This document shows, in pieces, positions 45,632 to 57,099 of a stretch of 64,000 bases of DNA (within the stretch, counting starts at the first letter, position 1; every line of letters starts with the position of its first letter). Made by a program: the position numbers and the translations under genes. Under the pieces are notes generated by a model. That model was not told the origin of the DNA, did not search any database, and saw nothing but the letters and a program-made list of their open reading frames with translations. This DNA is from Hofstenia miamia (Eukaryota > Xenacoelomorpha > Acoela > Hofsteniidae): the NCBI GenBank assembly GCA_900660155.1, contig CABFPE010000022.1, positions 112,413 to 176,412 of the forward strand. The letters run 5' to 3'.

Positions 45632-45818
45632 AAAGAAGAGACACACCTCATTTACATTTGTGAGATGAAAGCGTTTAACAATTATAAGTAGAAACTAACA
45701 AAAAGTTAACGAAACCTCTCTAAGCAATTTAAGTTTACCCTATGCACAAATTTAAGACAATTTAGAAAATTTTTTTCTTCATTGGTAACATTTGTGAAAA
45801 TGCACATTCAATGCTATA

Positions 45819-46105
45819 TGGGTCGTTACTTAAATAATGAAGTTTGCTTGTCTCTTTCGTTACGTTAACATTTTCTTAGAAAAATTGGACAATAGAAAAT
45901 AATTGATTTTAGCAATAGATTTGCAGTTGTAGAGAAGCTACAACTCTTTGCATGTGTGATGCAATGCATATAGTTAGAAGTAAGGAATCCAGTACATAAT
46001 TCATGCACTGATAATGGTTTTCTTTGCATAAATGTAAATCTACAGACATTCAATTTTAACGTAACGAAAGAGACAATCAAACTTCATTATTTAAAAAATA
46101 ACCCA
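45819..46105. mobile_element. MITE with about 50-bp inverted ends and TA duplication
   Basis: The left end (45819 to about 45871) and right end (about 46055-46105) are inverted repeats starting TGGGT and sharing TTAAATAATGAAGTTTG and TGTCTCTTTCGTTACGTTAA. TA lies on each side (45817-45818 and 46106-46107). The 287-bp length, absence of coding capacity and TA duplication suggest a Tc1/mariner-type MITE. Confidence 0.78.
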
Positions 46106-49100
46106 TATGGTAGACAAATGCAATCATTTGCAGGAAGGTCTCACGTTTGCTCGAGGCCTATGGCTCTGAATGACACTTTTATTATAGGAAAGTTAACAAT
46201 GCAATTTGAATTTAAACAATTGAATTAGCATTGCTGGCGGACAAAAGCGGATATGAAACTATGCAGATATTGATCAATACATTATGAAAATTGTCCAATC
46301 AAATTAACATTGTAGTGCTTATGTGCCTGTACGAGGCAAAAGCTACGGTCAGTAAAAGAAAAATAATTTGGACCGAATAATTGGTATTTTGAAATGGGCT
46401 TGGGCCCAAAATATCGGCCCAATTTTAACTCTGATGCTGTGCCTAACTTTTTGCTTTACTTAACCATGCCGTGCCTTGGCCCAATAATCTATGGAATATG
46501 CAAGCGTCTAAAACTCACAATTATTTTTACAATTTTCTGTTCATAATATACTAAATGCTAGTTCCTGTTTAATAACACAAATTTTTCTTAGAAATAGATA
46601 TGCACAGAAAGTGCATTGCAGGAATTTGTAAAATGCAACAATATTCCTATTTTTAATCCCGCCTTTATGCGATAGAATCCCTGTTTGACTTTTTGAAGAA
46701 TTTCAAATCATTGTTTACAGATATATTAGGTATTATGTGATTTTTGTCGAACTGTGGCGAGGCATATTAGTACATAATGAATAATTTACTGCTTGTAATT
46801 TAACATTTCTAAATTTATAGTTTACGTTCTAATTATTTCATTATTTTTCTATGCAGTAAGCGTTTTCTAATATATTAGTTACCTTGACTTAAATTTCCAT
46901 ACATTTAATTAGAATAAGTAAACCTTATATCAAAACTTTTTCAAAAATATTAGTTTTTTGTTTTTCACTGGTTACTTCTAGTAAATATGAATATTTTAGT
47001 GTTATTTTTAAGGCATCACATTAATAGGAGCAGATCATAATATGTTTATATAAAAACAAAGTGAATACTTGTGTTTTAGGAATCTGGCATAAAAGATATA
47101 TTTTTGAACAAAGTTGTTTTTTCCAACATTTATAGTAAGTTTGTCAAACAAAATACAACAATTACACTTGTATTCCTCTGATTTGTTACTAGAATTAGAT
47201 ATTTTAGAAAAGGCGTGCCATACCAAGCTTCCAAAAATCAGGTTACTGTATGACTTCTTAATGAAAAAGCAATAAAATTTATTTCGGATTAAAAAAACAT
47301 GTGTACATTTAAAATCAAAAATTTATACAAGTTTCTGGAGCTTCACTTTGTTTCCTCCCTCCATGACGATGCTGTTTTTTTCATGAAATGAGACGAGTTC
47401 TTCTAGTGAGGCAAACGACTAAAACAACCGCAAATAAATGAAAATTCAAAAATGAAAATGTGTGACGTTTTTTCAATGAAAAATTAAATTTGTCTAAACT
47501 TTGCTGTGCATTTGTGTTTAACCCTAAATTGCCTATTGTACCCTTAAATGCACAAACCATTTTGGGCCCATAAAAAATAAATTTGGAGAATCCTGAGATT
47601 TGTGCATATCTATGCGTAAGTGTGGTTCTCTCTTATTTTGAAAATTTGTCCCTGTGTTTCAAGTACATGATACTAAATTTTTTAAATGGAAAATCTGATA
47701 ATCAGGTAATCTAAAGCATTTCAAGAGACAACCCAATTCCCCTCGATAGGGGCTCGGGGGCTTTAAGACAGGTGCATGCATTAACCCATTTCTTATCAAG
47801 GTCCTCAAATGAGGATCATATCCTTAAATGTATGACTTATGATTCTTTTTGATTTCATCCCAATTTCACTTATTGATCCTTTAAATCTTTGGTATTTCTA
47901 ATGCTTTGCTGTTTCAGCATTGCTTTTACTGTTGTTTCCCATTTTTATTACGTCCAATTTGTTCACATTTTTTGATAATTCCTTAAGTACGTCTCTCAAT
48001 ATACATATTTTATTCTTGTGCATCACTGACTTCAACATAAATTTGACCGCCTTATATTCGTTGTGTGATTGAAAAATTTCAAGTTTTTGACATTTTACAG
48101 TTTATAAGAAGGTCCTTAAATGGAGACCACACGAAATACCATAAGATAACACTTCAAACGTCTAATTACACATGAAATTCTTATAAAATGCTATCTAAAA
48201 GTACAATATCTGAGAAAAATCCCCAATTCCAAAGGATTTAAGTATGGCTGGTATGGAATGGGTTAAGAATGAATATGAAAGAATGAAGATTTTCTATCTA
48301 GTGTTGATTTCAGATATTATAAATCTTTATTATTTAGTGAGTTTTGTGCGCTTAAAAGAATATTACAGAAGCCATTTCAAATTAGAAAATATAAATTGAA
48401 AACAGATCTAATATTTTAAATAATTTTCAATAGGCATAGAAACTCGGTTAAAACCAAAGTAACAGTTACAAGTACAACCAAATTTGCATAGTTTATTTAA
48501 ACAGCTGTAACTGCTAGTATACGTTTCTGTTATGAGTTAAATTAAAAAGAAAAAAAAATCAAATCTAGATTTTTAATGTTTTCTTGTTCTAGGAAATAAA
48601 TAATTAAAAACAGATTGCCATTTGTAAGCCGCTAAAACGTTCAAATTTATTTATATTTAAATTTCTCAGAAAGCAAATAATCTTTCAAATTATATTACTT
48701 TTCACACTGAAGAAATAGTGTTTGGTATGTCCATTGTAACTATACTGCAAAATTTTGAAAATATGACCACTTTTTTCAAAATATTTCTTTGATGAGAAGA
48801 AGAAATTTAAAACTCATGTGAAGAACATTTTGCTACAAGATAAAAAATTGATTTTTTACAATAGCTCTTGAAAGCAAACTGGAAAATTATCAAATTATCA
48901 AAAGTTGTATTAAATTTGAATATTGGTAAACATAAATTGCTTTTTTTAATATAAAAGAATTCTTAGAATCCAAATAAAATTATTTTTAATAATAATAATA
49001 ATAATGAATAATGAGATTGTGAATCGTGCTTTTTCTCAAATATATCAAGCAAAGTGGCAATGAGTTGGATCTGGGCTGAAGTTGGGACTTGGTTTCAAAA

Positions 49101-50396
49101 AGGCTGCCATTTTTCATTTTTATATGGTCGGCGTTTTTTAATTTCATTTGGATGTGGGTCAGGGAATTTTTATTTTAAATGGTCCTGGGCTGGTATTGTT
49201 GTTTTACAAACGCCAAGAAATGAACCCAAAAGATTTACTTGGTCTTGGTCAAAATATGTTGGAGTGTTGGTAAAAATGCATGTATTTGAAAAAAGATATA
49301 AATAAAATGGTATACCTAAAAAAATTTGCAATAAATTCAGTTTAAAAAAATCAAAAAAACTACCTTTTCATCCCCTTTGTAATTACCCAAAGCATACCGA
49401 TGATCTTCACGAAAACGAATTTTTAAGGTAACGACTTTGTCAATCCATAAGCACAAAGTATATGGATGGGATCTGGGGTTTGAGCTGTGGCGAATAAGAA
49501 ACCCACAAATCTAAACATTTGAAGATTTAAATTTTGATAGATACGTTGAGGGAACCATAGAAACGCAAATTTCATTAGCGAAAGTTATGTTGAAAATAGA
49601 AAACTAAATTTTTATATAACATGCAACCTGTAGAACGAGCAAAGACATTTTGTTTTAACATTAAATTTTATATTTTTTGACATTATTTCAGAAAATAACT
49701 TCAAAGTTCAACAAATCCAAAGTGGCGTAATTAAACATTTTCAAATTGAATCTATATCGATTTTTAAAGTTTATGCAATTGAATTTTTAATATGTAAATT
49801 AAAAGCTGCTCTTTTCGTAAAACTATCCAAAGTTCTTATGAATATTGTCAAAATATTATCTGATTGAAATATATTGTTTGGCCCAATATCAACGAATCAA
49901 TGGTATCGTCCGCCTTCATCGTATCGCCCTATAATGTAATTGGTTGTTCTACGAAACTCTCCCATGTGCCTGATGAAGTATTTAACTATCTATGTGAAAG
50001 TATTACCGTTCTAAGGCTCATTTGAGCCCTGTGCTCAAAGAAAGAAATGCACACTACTGAATGGTGTCAAGTGAGTGTAATTTGAGGGTGAACATGCAGA
50101 GAGCACAGTTTCACCCTGTGGTGGATTTTGAATGTCTTTATTAGTTGATGAATAATAAACAGATTAAAAAAAGGCTTGGCATCAACATAAAAGTTTTTCC
50201 AAAGAGTAGCAGATAAAATATCACAGTCTGAGTATTCTTAAGGTTTTATCAATATCTTGTGCAGACGTCAATATAAACATACCAGTTTTTCTCTTTTTAC
50301 GATTTCTTCAGCGGAAATATTTGATTTCTTATAAAACCAAGGATGTTTTGTAACCTAAAAAAATGTTTTTACACAACCTATTATTTAAACACTTAC
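46106..50396. other. Long AT-rich non-coding stretch
   Basis: No gene is supported in 4.3 kb. GGGCC-like patches lie at 46395-46500 and, weaker, at 49055-49200, resembling the GC-rich head of the dispersed repeat. The 84-codon frame at 49054 falls in such a patch and is not called. The region beyond 50320 is the flank of the small-exon unit. Confidence 0.45.
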
Positions 50397-50489
50397 GTCA
50401 CTAATCACATCTCGACCGTCATTTGATTCGAAACAAGCAATGTAATCACATACTTCGTCATTGTCAGCAGGAGCATTGTAGAGTTCATG
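50397..50489 (-). CDS. Host exon with YNAP and YIAC motifs (unit 5)
   Basis: This is a 93-nt phase-0 exon on the minus strand with acceptor TTATTTTAG and donor GTAAGT. It encodes HELYNAPADNDEVCDYIA and ends DGRDVISD. The two tyrosines keep the 12-residue spacing of the 18.9-kb exon. The donor has moved four codons downstream relative to that exon, with the former GTGAGT now reading GTGATT. It follows the large exon at 51780-52708 in the minus-strand order, with matching phase 0. Confidence 0.74.
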
Positions 50490-51779
50490 CTAAAATAATG
50501 GTAAAAGCTATAAACAACCAAATTTATGCATAGACAAATTTTATCTACTACATGTATAAGCTTGCTGATTCACAAAAAGTTTGAAATGTATTCTATACAA
50601 ATTTTCTTGAACTAAATTAACACTAGTTAGCACAAATAACATAAAAATGTATTTTCAGGGGCATAAAAATATAGACGTCAAAGAAGATGAAATTTAAAAA
50701 AGGGCTTTTTAAACAATAAGAGTCAAAGCAATATATTTGCTAAAAAAAAGTACAATTTTAGAACTACAAACTAAAAATACATGCATAATATAAAATAAAA
50801 TTTCAAAAAGATCTGTCATATTCCCAGTTTAAAAATTCCTCTCCAACCCAAGAGAGTGCTCCTGCAGGGCTCTAAGAAGAAAGCATACATCGCAATGAAA
50901 CTTGACTTAGAATCAAACAAATAAGGAGAATAGCAGAGATGATTCCGGTATTGAGAATCGTGTTGATCGACTTTAGGATCTCGTTATTGTTGTTCAATAA
51001 TCACATACAGTAAATCATTGATTAATACTGAAAATAAATATTATGTGAAATCAAAAACATCTAAAGTATTTTGCAATGAAAATTTGAGTTGGCAAATTCT
51101 AGAATTTTTGTATTGGATTGAATTGGACAGCAAATCTAAACAATGGACATGCCTGGCTGAGGTGGACCGAGTCAAATTTACATTATTAGAAATTGATATA
51201 CGAAAAAAATGAAAATACGTGATTCAAACGGCGGTAACCACTAACCAGACTTGTCAACGAGCCGAGCTTCTAACGAGTATTGGATATACAACGAGCCCAA
51301 AACGAGCCGTTTTTAAGCACACCAAATTTATAGTCCTGCTTGTTAATTTGATTATGCAGATTTTTCTTATGTTTTCATTCAATATTCCTTACTTTTAATC
51401 TTATTTTAGAAATGTTTATTAAATAATATGAAGAGCCTTAGAAAATGAAAACACTTGAAACGCACATTTCCAGCATCATTTGCAAAGTTTTTTTAAGTAA
51501 ATTTTTCTGCTTGAAGAAAGCTGTAAGAAAACGTAGGAAAAACTTTATGTAAAATTCAAAAACGCTGAAAGTTTAAGGTAAAAATAAAGACTTGCTTTTC
51601 AATTCTTTATAAAACAACAAATTTGTAGAAAATCTAATATATATGAACTATAAGTCACTGAAATGCTGTTGATCTCGAGCTTCTTTTATCAAATCGAGCT
51701 TTAATTCATTCCACTCTACCAAGTTTACGCATGTAATAAATAGCAAATAAATGAAAACATTACACTTAAAAATACATAC
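50490..51779. other. Intron with duplicated segment
   Basis: 50490-50800 is the flank of the exon unit. 50820-51500 matches parts of 17640-18400 and 36400-36960. No other coding region is supported. Confidence 0.5.
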
Positions 51780-52708
51780 TATTTCAGTAGATGCAGATTG
51801 TGAAGAGCAATCTTTATAATCACCCGATTGGCGTTTTTCATTTGGTAATAGAGCCGGTGGCCGTAGACCGGAATCGACGCTACATTTACGTGGTCGAATC
51901 TCTATTGGTGATAATGGAAGACGTAAATTATCAATTGAAAACGATCTTGGCCTATTAGGCTTATTTGGAAGAAGACACTTCGTAGGCTCATGAGATCTGT
52001 CCGGACTAATTGATTCCATTTTGAAATGGCAATTATCGTTGTCATCATCATTATCAATAGGCATTTCATATATGTCATCATTTTTGGTGTCTGAGATATT
52101 TCTAACCTTAGTAGTAGAACTACTTTCAGGAATTAAATAAACGTCTTCATTCCCGAGCGGTGGAGGCTTACTTGGTGCAGTAAATTTATTAGTGGAAACT
52201 GAATAGTGGCTATATTTAGATGTTTTAAGGTCTGGAACCTCAAATATTCTTAGATGCCTATCATCTGAATCCCTTGATGCATCATGTATGGCAACAAGGT
52301 CATCTTTCTTATCAGGTTTATTAACAGTTTTGGATGCAATAGACAAGTTTTCAGTTTCAGGAGAAAGTATTTGTGTGGCGCCACCTGAATTTGATTTTTG
52401 AAATGACGATCTCATTTTATTAAGATTTTTCATTTCAGAAATTACACCATTCAAATTATCCGTATAAAAAGATGGTTTTCCATTTAATGGGATTTTGGTT
52501 GATTTATTTGATGGTATCGAGTAATTATCGTCGTTTTGCTTTTGAACAGTATTTACATCTTTAGAAAACGAATGTGACGATGAACGACCTAAAAAGTCTT
52601 TGTCGCCAATTTTAGATGTACTTTGTAGCCTTTGTAGCACAGGAATTGCATTTTTTGGAGAATTTCCACCGTTTTCAAACTGTTTCAAGCGATCCTTTAC
52701 AGAAATTA
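51780..52708 (-). CDS. Large disordered host exon with YLIP and YEMP motifs
   Basis: This is a 929-nt exon on the minus strand, with acceptor CACATTTAG and donor GTATGT, two leading bases of a split codon and a phase-0 end. It encodes 309 full codons starting ISVKDRLKQFENGGNSPKNA. The sequence is Ser/Asn/Asp-rich and probably disordered. Tyrosine sites in YxxP context are NEDVYLIPE and DDIYEMPI, the first right after a proline cluster (APSKPPPLG). Basic serine sites RPRSFSID and RPRKCSVDS look like 14-3-3 or basophilic-kinase sites. The end GDYKDCSSQSASTEI is shared with the 37.2-kb copy. The combination suggests a cytoplasmic scaffold or adaptor in tyrosine-kinase signalling, comparable in style to SLP-76/FYB or Cas proteins. 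No SH2 or SH3 domain is visible in the window, so the family is unassigned. Confidence 0.75.
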
Positions 52709-52735
52709 CTAAATGTGTTAAATTACAATATATAT

Positions 52736-52798
52736 ATACATGAATGTATATATATATATATATATATACTGTATATATACATATATATATATATATGA
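52736..52798. repeat. AT-rich microsatellite
   Basis: Interrupted (AT)n/(TATA)n tracts lie directly upstream of the large exon, with a counterpart at 37.72-37.75 kb in the duplicate. The open frames through this tract are repeat artefacts. Confidence 0.85.
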
Positions 52799-52799
52799 G

Positions 52800-53069
52800 A
52801 TGTTTAATAAGATTGAGCATAAATAATACATTCCTCTTCTTCACAATTTCGAGAACAACAGGCGAGTGCGAAGTGTCGTGTCAATTAAAGTGCATGCATC
52901 GTTTAGTTAAAGTAACATGCTGGCCAATAATCAATAATTTAAAATAGATTGTAGACTTCCGCTTCATACAAATTGACTTGTCAAAAATTGTGTTCAAACT
53001 CAATTTATATAAACATATTACAATCAGGAAAAATGGGGTTGATATAGTGCTTGCACTACCCTTTTGACA
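52800..53069. repeat. Segmental duplicate of 42.95-43.3 kb, left part
   Basis: This is collinear with 42945-43310 and breaks off at CCCTTTTGAC, where the minus-strand LINE begins. The alignment resumes at about 56341. Confidence 0.72.
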
Positions 53070-56000
53070 TACGTCAATATTCGATTTCGTAATTCAATAA
53101 AGGCATTTTTTTGTAAATAAATGTACAATAATAAAATGTTTAATCATTTAAAGAGAAACTGGTAATGTTGTTTTCTATAAGAAGTTTTTGATTGTATAAC
53201 ATGTTTCTTTGTACCTGCACATGCTCATGTTAATACCACACATACCCACGGATGGCAAACTCAACAGAGCTGTCGCCGTTCTCGGTTTTAGAAAACGGCA
53301 TGGCACGGATTTTTCTTGAACTTTCTGATGTAAGTAAAACCTTCTTGGGTGTTGCCTGAAGTCATTGGTAACTCAAAATCTTGGAGCAGCTATTCTTCAA
53401 AAATGTAGAAATCGGATCTTGACAACATAATGTTGCAAGAGCCTTTTATAAGAGTAACTGACAAGTTTTGCATAATATGACCCAGCGAGTTAGAAAAACT
53501 AGTATAAGTGGAACTTCGACATTGTTCAAGTTTTGAAATGCGTGTCATTGTTTTAATGGCAGTGTTTGACCATCCTCCTAAGACTTCAGCTGCTAGGGGT
53601 ACAAACAGAATCCCTTCTTTTTCATATGAAATTGCATGAGTTTGATATTTCCTCTCTTCTGTTTGGCTTATACTGTAACTTGCTTCTGAAGATGCATGAC
53701 GTATATTTGATGGTTGCAACGAAGAAGTTACAGTGACATCTAGGCAGCCAAGCCACGAAGGAAGGAAAATATCGCCAGGGCGGGATAGACTATTTGATAT
53801 TAAACCCTTTTTTTCAAATGCTGGTGACAATCCTGCAGAACTACAAATAGAATATATGCGGTCACGTAAACGATCATGTCTACTAATCCTATCACCATTA
53901 CCATTGCAAGAGACTGCGTGATCACCCCACATATCCTGAATACCAGAAGAACAGAATTGGCATTTGCGTTCAGTTGCAAATAACTGTAATCCTAGACGAT
54001 AATGGGAAGCAACTCGAAATTCTTCTGGTCGAAGGTGAAGGCCAAGTTTCTTTATTGGTGCAACTGTTAACCAAGAACCGGCATATGGCAATGAAAGGGA
54101 CTGAAGTAGTGCTTTTTCACGAAGAGAAGAAACATTAGAAATAAGGTTTTTGAACTTTTCATTATCAAATGATTGTTGAAGAGTTCGTTGAGTTAGAGAA
54201 GAAGTTTGAAGTTCTTTGGACATATCAATAAGGAATTTGTTCTCAGGGAGATTGAGTAGATCAATACCGGTAAGATCCCTCACTAACTTAGCTGAAGCAA
54301 ATAATGACCCAGTATAAGCTGATTTGTGAAGCTCTGAAATATGACGAATGCCCATGCCTGATAATGATGTTGGAAGCCCAGCTTATTTCCAAGAAGATTC
54401 AGATAATACTGAGCCAACTAGCAATTCAAAGGAATCACGTTGGGCAGAATCATATTCATGTAGAGCACTTTCAACTTCAGGGGAAGAACATGTTGTGTGA
54501 ATAGATTAAATTAATTTAGGAAATCTTAAGCAAGTTCGTAAAATTCCGTAAGCACAATGAGGGTCTTCAAGCATATCTAATTTATCAAGAACTCTCTTAA
54601 CTTTATTAACACGTTTGAGCATATGGGCAGCTTTGCATTGGTTGTTCCGAGTTATTTCAGCATCAATACAATTGAACTCAGAATTGCACCATAGTTCACA
54701 TTTGTCGTTTTAATTTTTAACCTGAAATAGATTCAAATGACTTTAAGATGTTTATAAATTTAAAGAGCTCCAAATATACCGAGAATGCTGATTTAAGTTT
54801 GGAACATTTTCGTTGATAGAATCTAGAATAGGCATTATACCAATTGCAAAAAGGAGTGGTCCAAGAGGATCTCCTTGCTTAACACCAGAAGCACTTAAAT
54901 GCATTTATTTTTGTAAAAAAGAAAACTATGTTCCTGGTAGCAAAACTGTGCAAACGCATGAAGCCCAGGAAGTCTTTCGTTTAACTGGTTTAACATAAAA
55001 TCTCTTCTTAAACTATTGAATGCGTTTTCAAAATCTATTTGAAGAATACCTGAAGAAGATAGATCACAAAATTTTTTCATGGTAATTCCAGTAGCATGTA
55101 TGATTGCTTCTGCGCCTCCTTTAATTCCGACACCTAACTGATGAGGGGTTAGAAATTCCAAAGCATGAACGTAGAATGCATTTTGCTGTAAGGCGACGAA
55201 GAATTTCTCCAACAGCAATTGGTCTTATTCCGCCAGATCTTTTGGTCAATGCAGTAAGAGAAGCACCACAAAGAAAAGGTGTTAGAAAGTCAGGAACACC
55301 TTTGCGAGCAAGCAAGTTAACCATGAGAGTTATTTTATTTAAACAAGACTGTGATTGTTTGGCAACCTTGCAATTAATTGCATGCATAAAATGTTCAGGA
55401 TACATTTTAGTTGGACCAGATGAAGTACCAGATGGGAAAGCTGTTAAAGCTTTAAGGACAGTATCACAATGCACATGATATGCCAGGAATTCTGAAACGG
55501 ACTTTGTTGTTGAATTTTCAAGTGGATGTAATTTGTTCAGCTTTTTGAAATTTTCGATAGTGTCAGGAGCTAGCCCCTCTGAGATTAAGACCTTTGCACC
55601 GTGGCCAAACTGTCCAACTTCACAGAGCTGAATTGACTTTCGAATTTGAACAGGACTTGAAGCATCTTTTGATGGTTTCTGTTTGGAATGATCAACACTT
55701 TCTTTCCAAAGGTTCAATATATCATCTTCTCGCCATCTTTTGGATTCTATTTCTTATTATTTCAACAAGTGGGTTTCTACTTTTTTTCCCACCTCTTTTG
55801 GGTGCTCTTAAGATGCACTTAGAAACAGCAAATAATTTTATCCAGCTTTTTTCTTCATTAGGATTCAAAAGACAGCCATTCAGTAACGAAACAAGGACAC
55901 GAGACCATTCTAAGCGAACACTTTTTGGGATGTAGCAGATTGTTTGAACATGAGATTTGTAAATTTCGATAAGAGAAAGAAGGCCGCGATGAGTTGGCTC

Positions 56001-56340
56001 GGAACTACTAGGATTATCAGATGAAATTGAATCACTCAGATTAAGTTTATCAAAATCTTGAGTGAGACTTGTTCTACTAGTGAGAGGTGTTCAAAAGTTG
56101 CTGTAGTTGGACCAGAATTGTATGACATTGTTAGGATTATTAATACCAGCACATTGAAAATGAACCCATTTCTTACATGACAAACATTGAATACAAGAAT
56201 TTGGACAGCTTAAATGACATATCACACATAAGTATTTGATCACCATACCATTATAAGCTTTCAAGCTGGCTATTTCGCGGTTTTGATCTTTATTGATAAT
56301 GTAAAAATATTGTATGTATAAAAAAGTTCACAGCTATTAC
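53070..56340 (-). mobile_element. Restriction-like-endonuclease LINE, inserted in duplicated host DNA
   Basis: A minus-strand non-LTR element of about 3.27 kb. Its borders are set by comparison with the uninterrupted duplicate at 43.3 kb. From its 5' end (near 56.3 kb) it has a PHD-like zinc finger, an RT, a CCHC-type knuckle and a PD-D/E-xK-type endonuclease-like domain. APE is absent. This domain order belongs to the R2-side LINEs. Several stops and frameshifts make it inactive, and its RT active site appears to be deleted. Confidence 0.85.
53390..56246 (-). pseudogene. LINE polyprotein: PHD-like finger, RT, RLE domain
   Basis: From an ATG at 56246: CIQCLSCKKWVHFQCAG, a PHD-type cysteine-histidine cluster, then a TGA at 56091. 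Next are RLEWSRVLVSLLNGCLL and LFAVSKCILRAPKRGGK, a pre-RT block. After a frame change near 55740 the RT follows: LTALTKRSGGIRPIAVGEI, QLGVGIKGGAEAI, LQIDFENAFNSLRRD and GVKQGDPLGPLLFAIGI. The stretch where a YxDD box should follow is missing, and the sequence jumps to helical text leading into NDKCELWCN. The last 321 codons are open: CQFCSSGIQDMWGDHAVSC, a CCHC-like knuckle, then RPGDIFLPSWLGCLDVTVTS, the RLE core, and a conserved C-terminus. Several frames are used. Similar proteins are common in cnidarian and other invertebrate genomes (family knowledge). Confidence 0.82.
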
Positions 56341-57069
56341 GTTTCCCACATTGATCAACTAGTTAGGAACGATTTCTCAACCTCTAATTACCTTCTGTAG
56401 ACATCACGTGATTAGAATTTGATCTTAAAACATTTTAAGGGGAGTCAAACACACAATTGTGATGGTCAATATTTTAACCAAAATTTAAAACATTTAATAT
56501 ACGTAAAAATACGTAGTTAACTACTATAATATGATAATTACTATATTTCAACTGAATAATTATTTAAATGTAATAGGATTGACCTAATTTTGGATCCAAT
56601 TTTGATCTGTTTCCTGATTATCTAAAATTCAGCTCCATGAACTATTGCAAAGTGATTTTATGCAGTTGATAACTACTTCTTTGTCTTGATGAGCAGATGA
56701 AAGGCAAACAGCTCATGCAATTTTAACAGTGACACTGGGGTTATCTTTGAATGGTCTTATTATTTTCACATATTGTTACTCCATTGAGTTTCAAAAAAAT
56801 TTCAGCAAACGTATTTTTTAGTATTGTTTTTGTGATTCCATAACTCTCCTATTGTGCTTGTATCAATTTGCAATAGAAGCCCATCTTACAATTCCAAGCA
56901 GAAATGCTGATAAATTCTAATGCACTATAATGAAGGCAGGTTATATTATATGGGCGATGGCGTTCAATTCAATGGACCACGTAGTTTTAATTAGAATTGA
57001 TAGATATATCTCGGTATAAATATCAAAAAATGCATTTTTATATTTTACAAACAGTCAAAGCTTTTTTTC
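56341..57069. other. Non-coding host-like sequence
   Basis: The first about 60 bp continue the duplicate of 43.3 kb (AACTAGTTAGGAACGATTTC). After that no gene or repeat is recognised. Confidence 0.45.
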
Positions 57070-57099
57070 AAGGCATTGGATGGCATTTCCAATTCAGGT

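Noticed and set aside
49054-49305. 84-codon plus-strand ORF rich in Trp and Gly
   Set aside because: Lies in a G-rich low-complexity patch. No homologous copy retains the frame.
52616-52947. Open frames rich in Tyr-Ile through the AT microsatellite
   Set aside because: They are translations of (AT)n repeat, and only the minus-strand exon up to 52708 has coding character.
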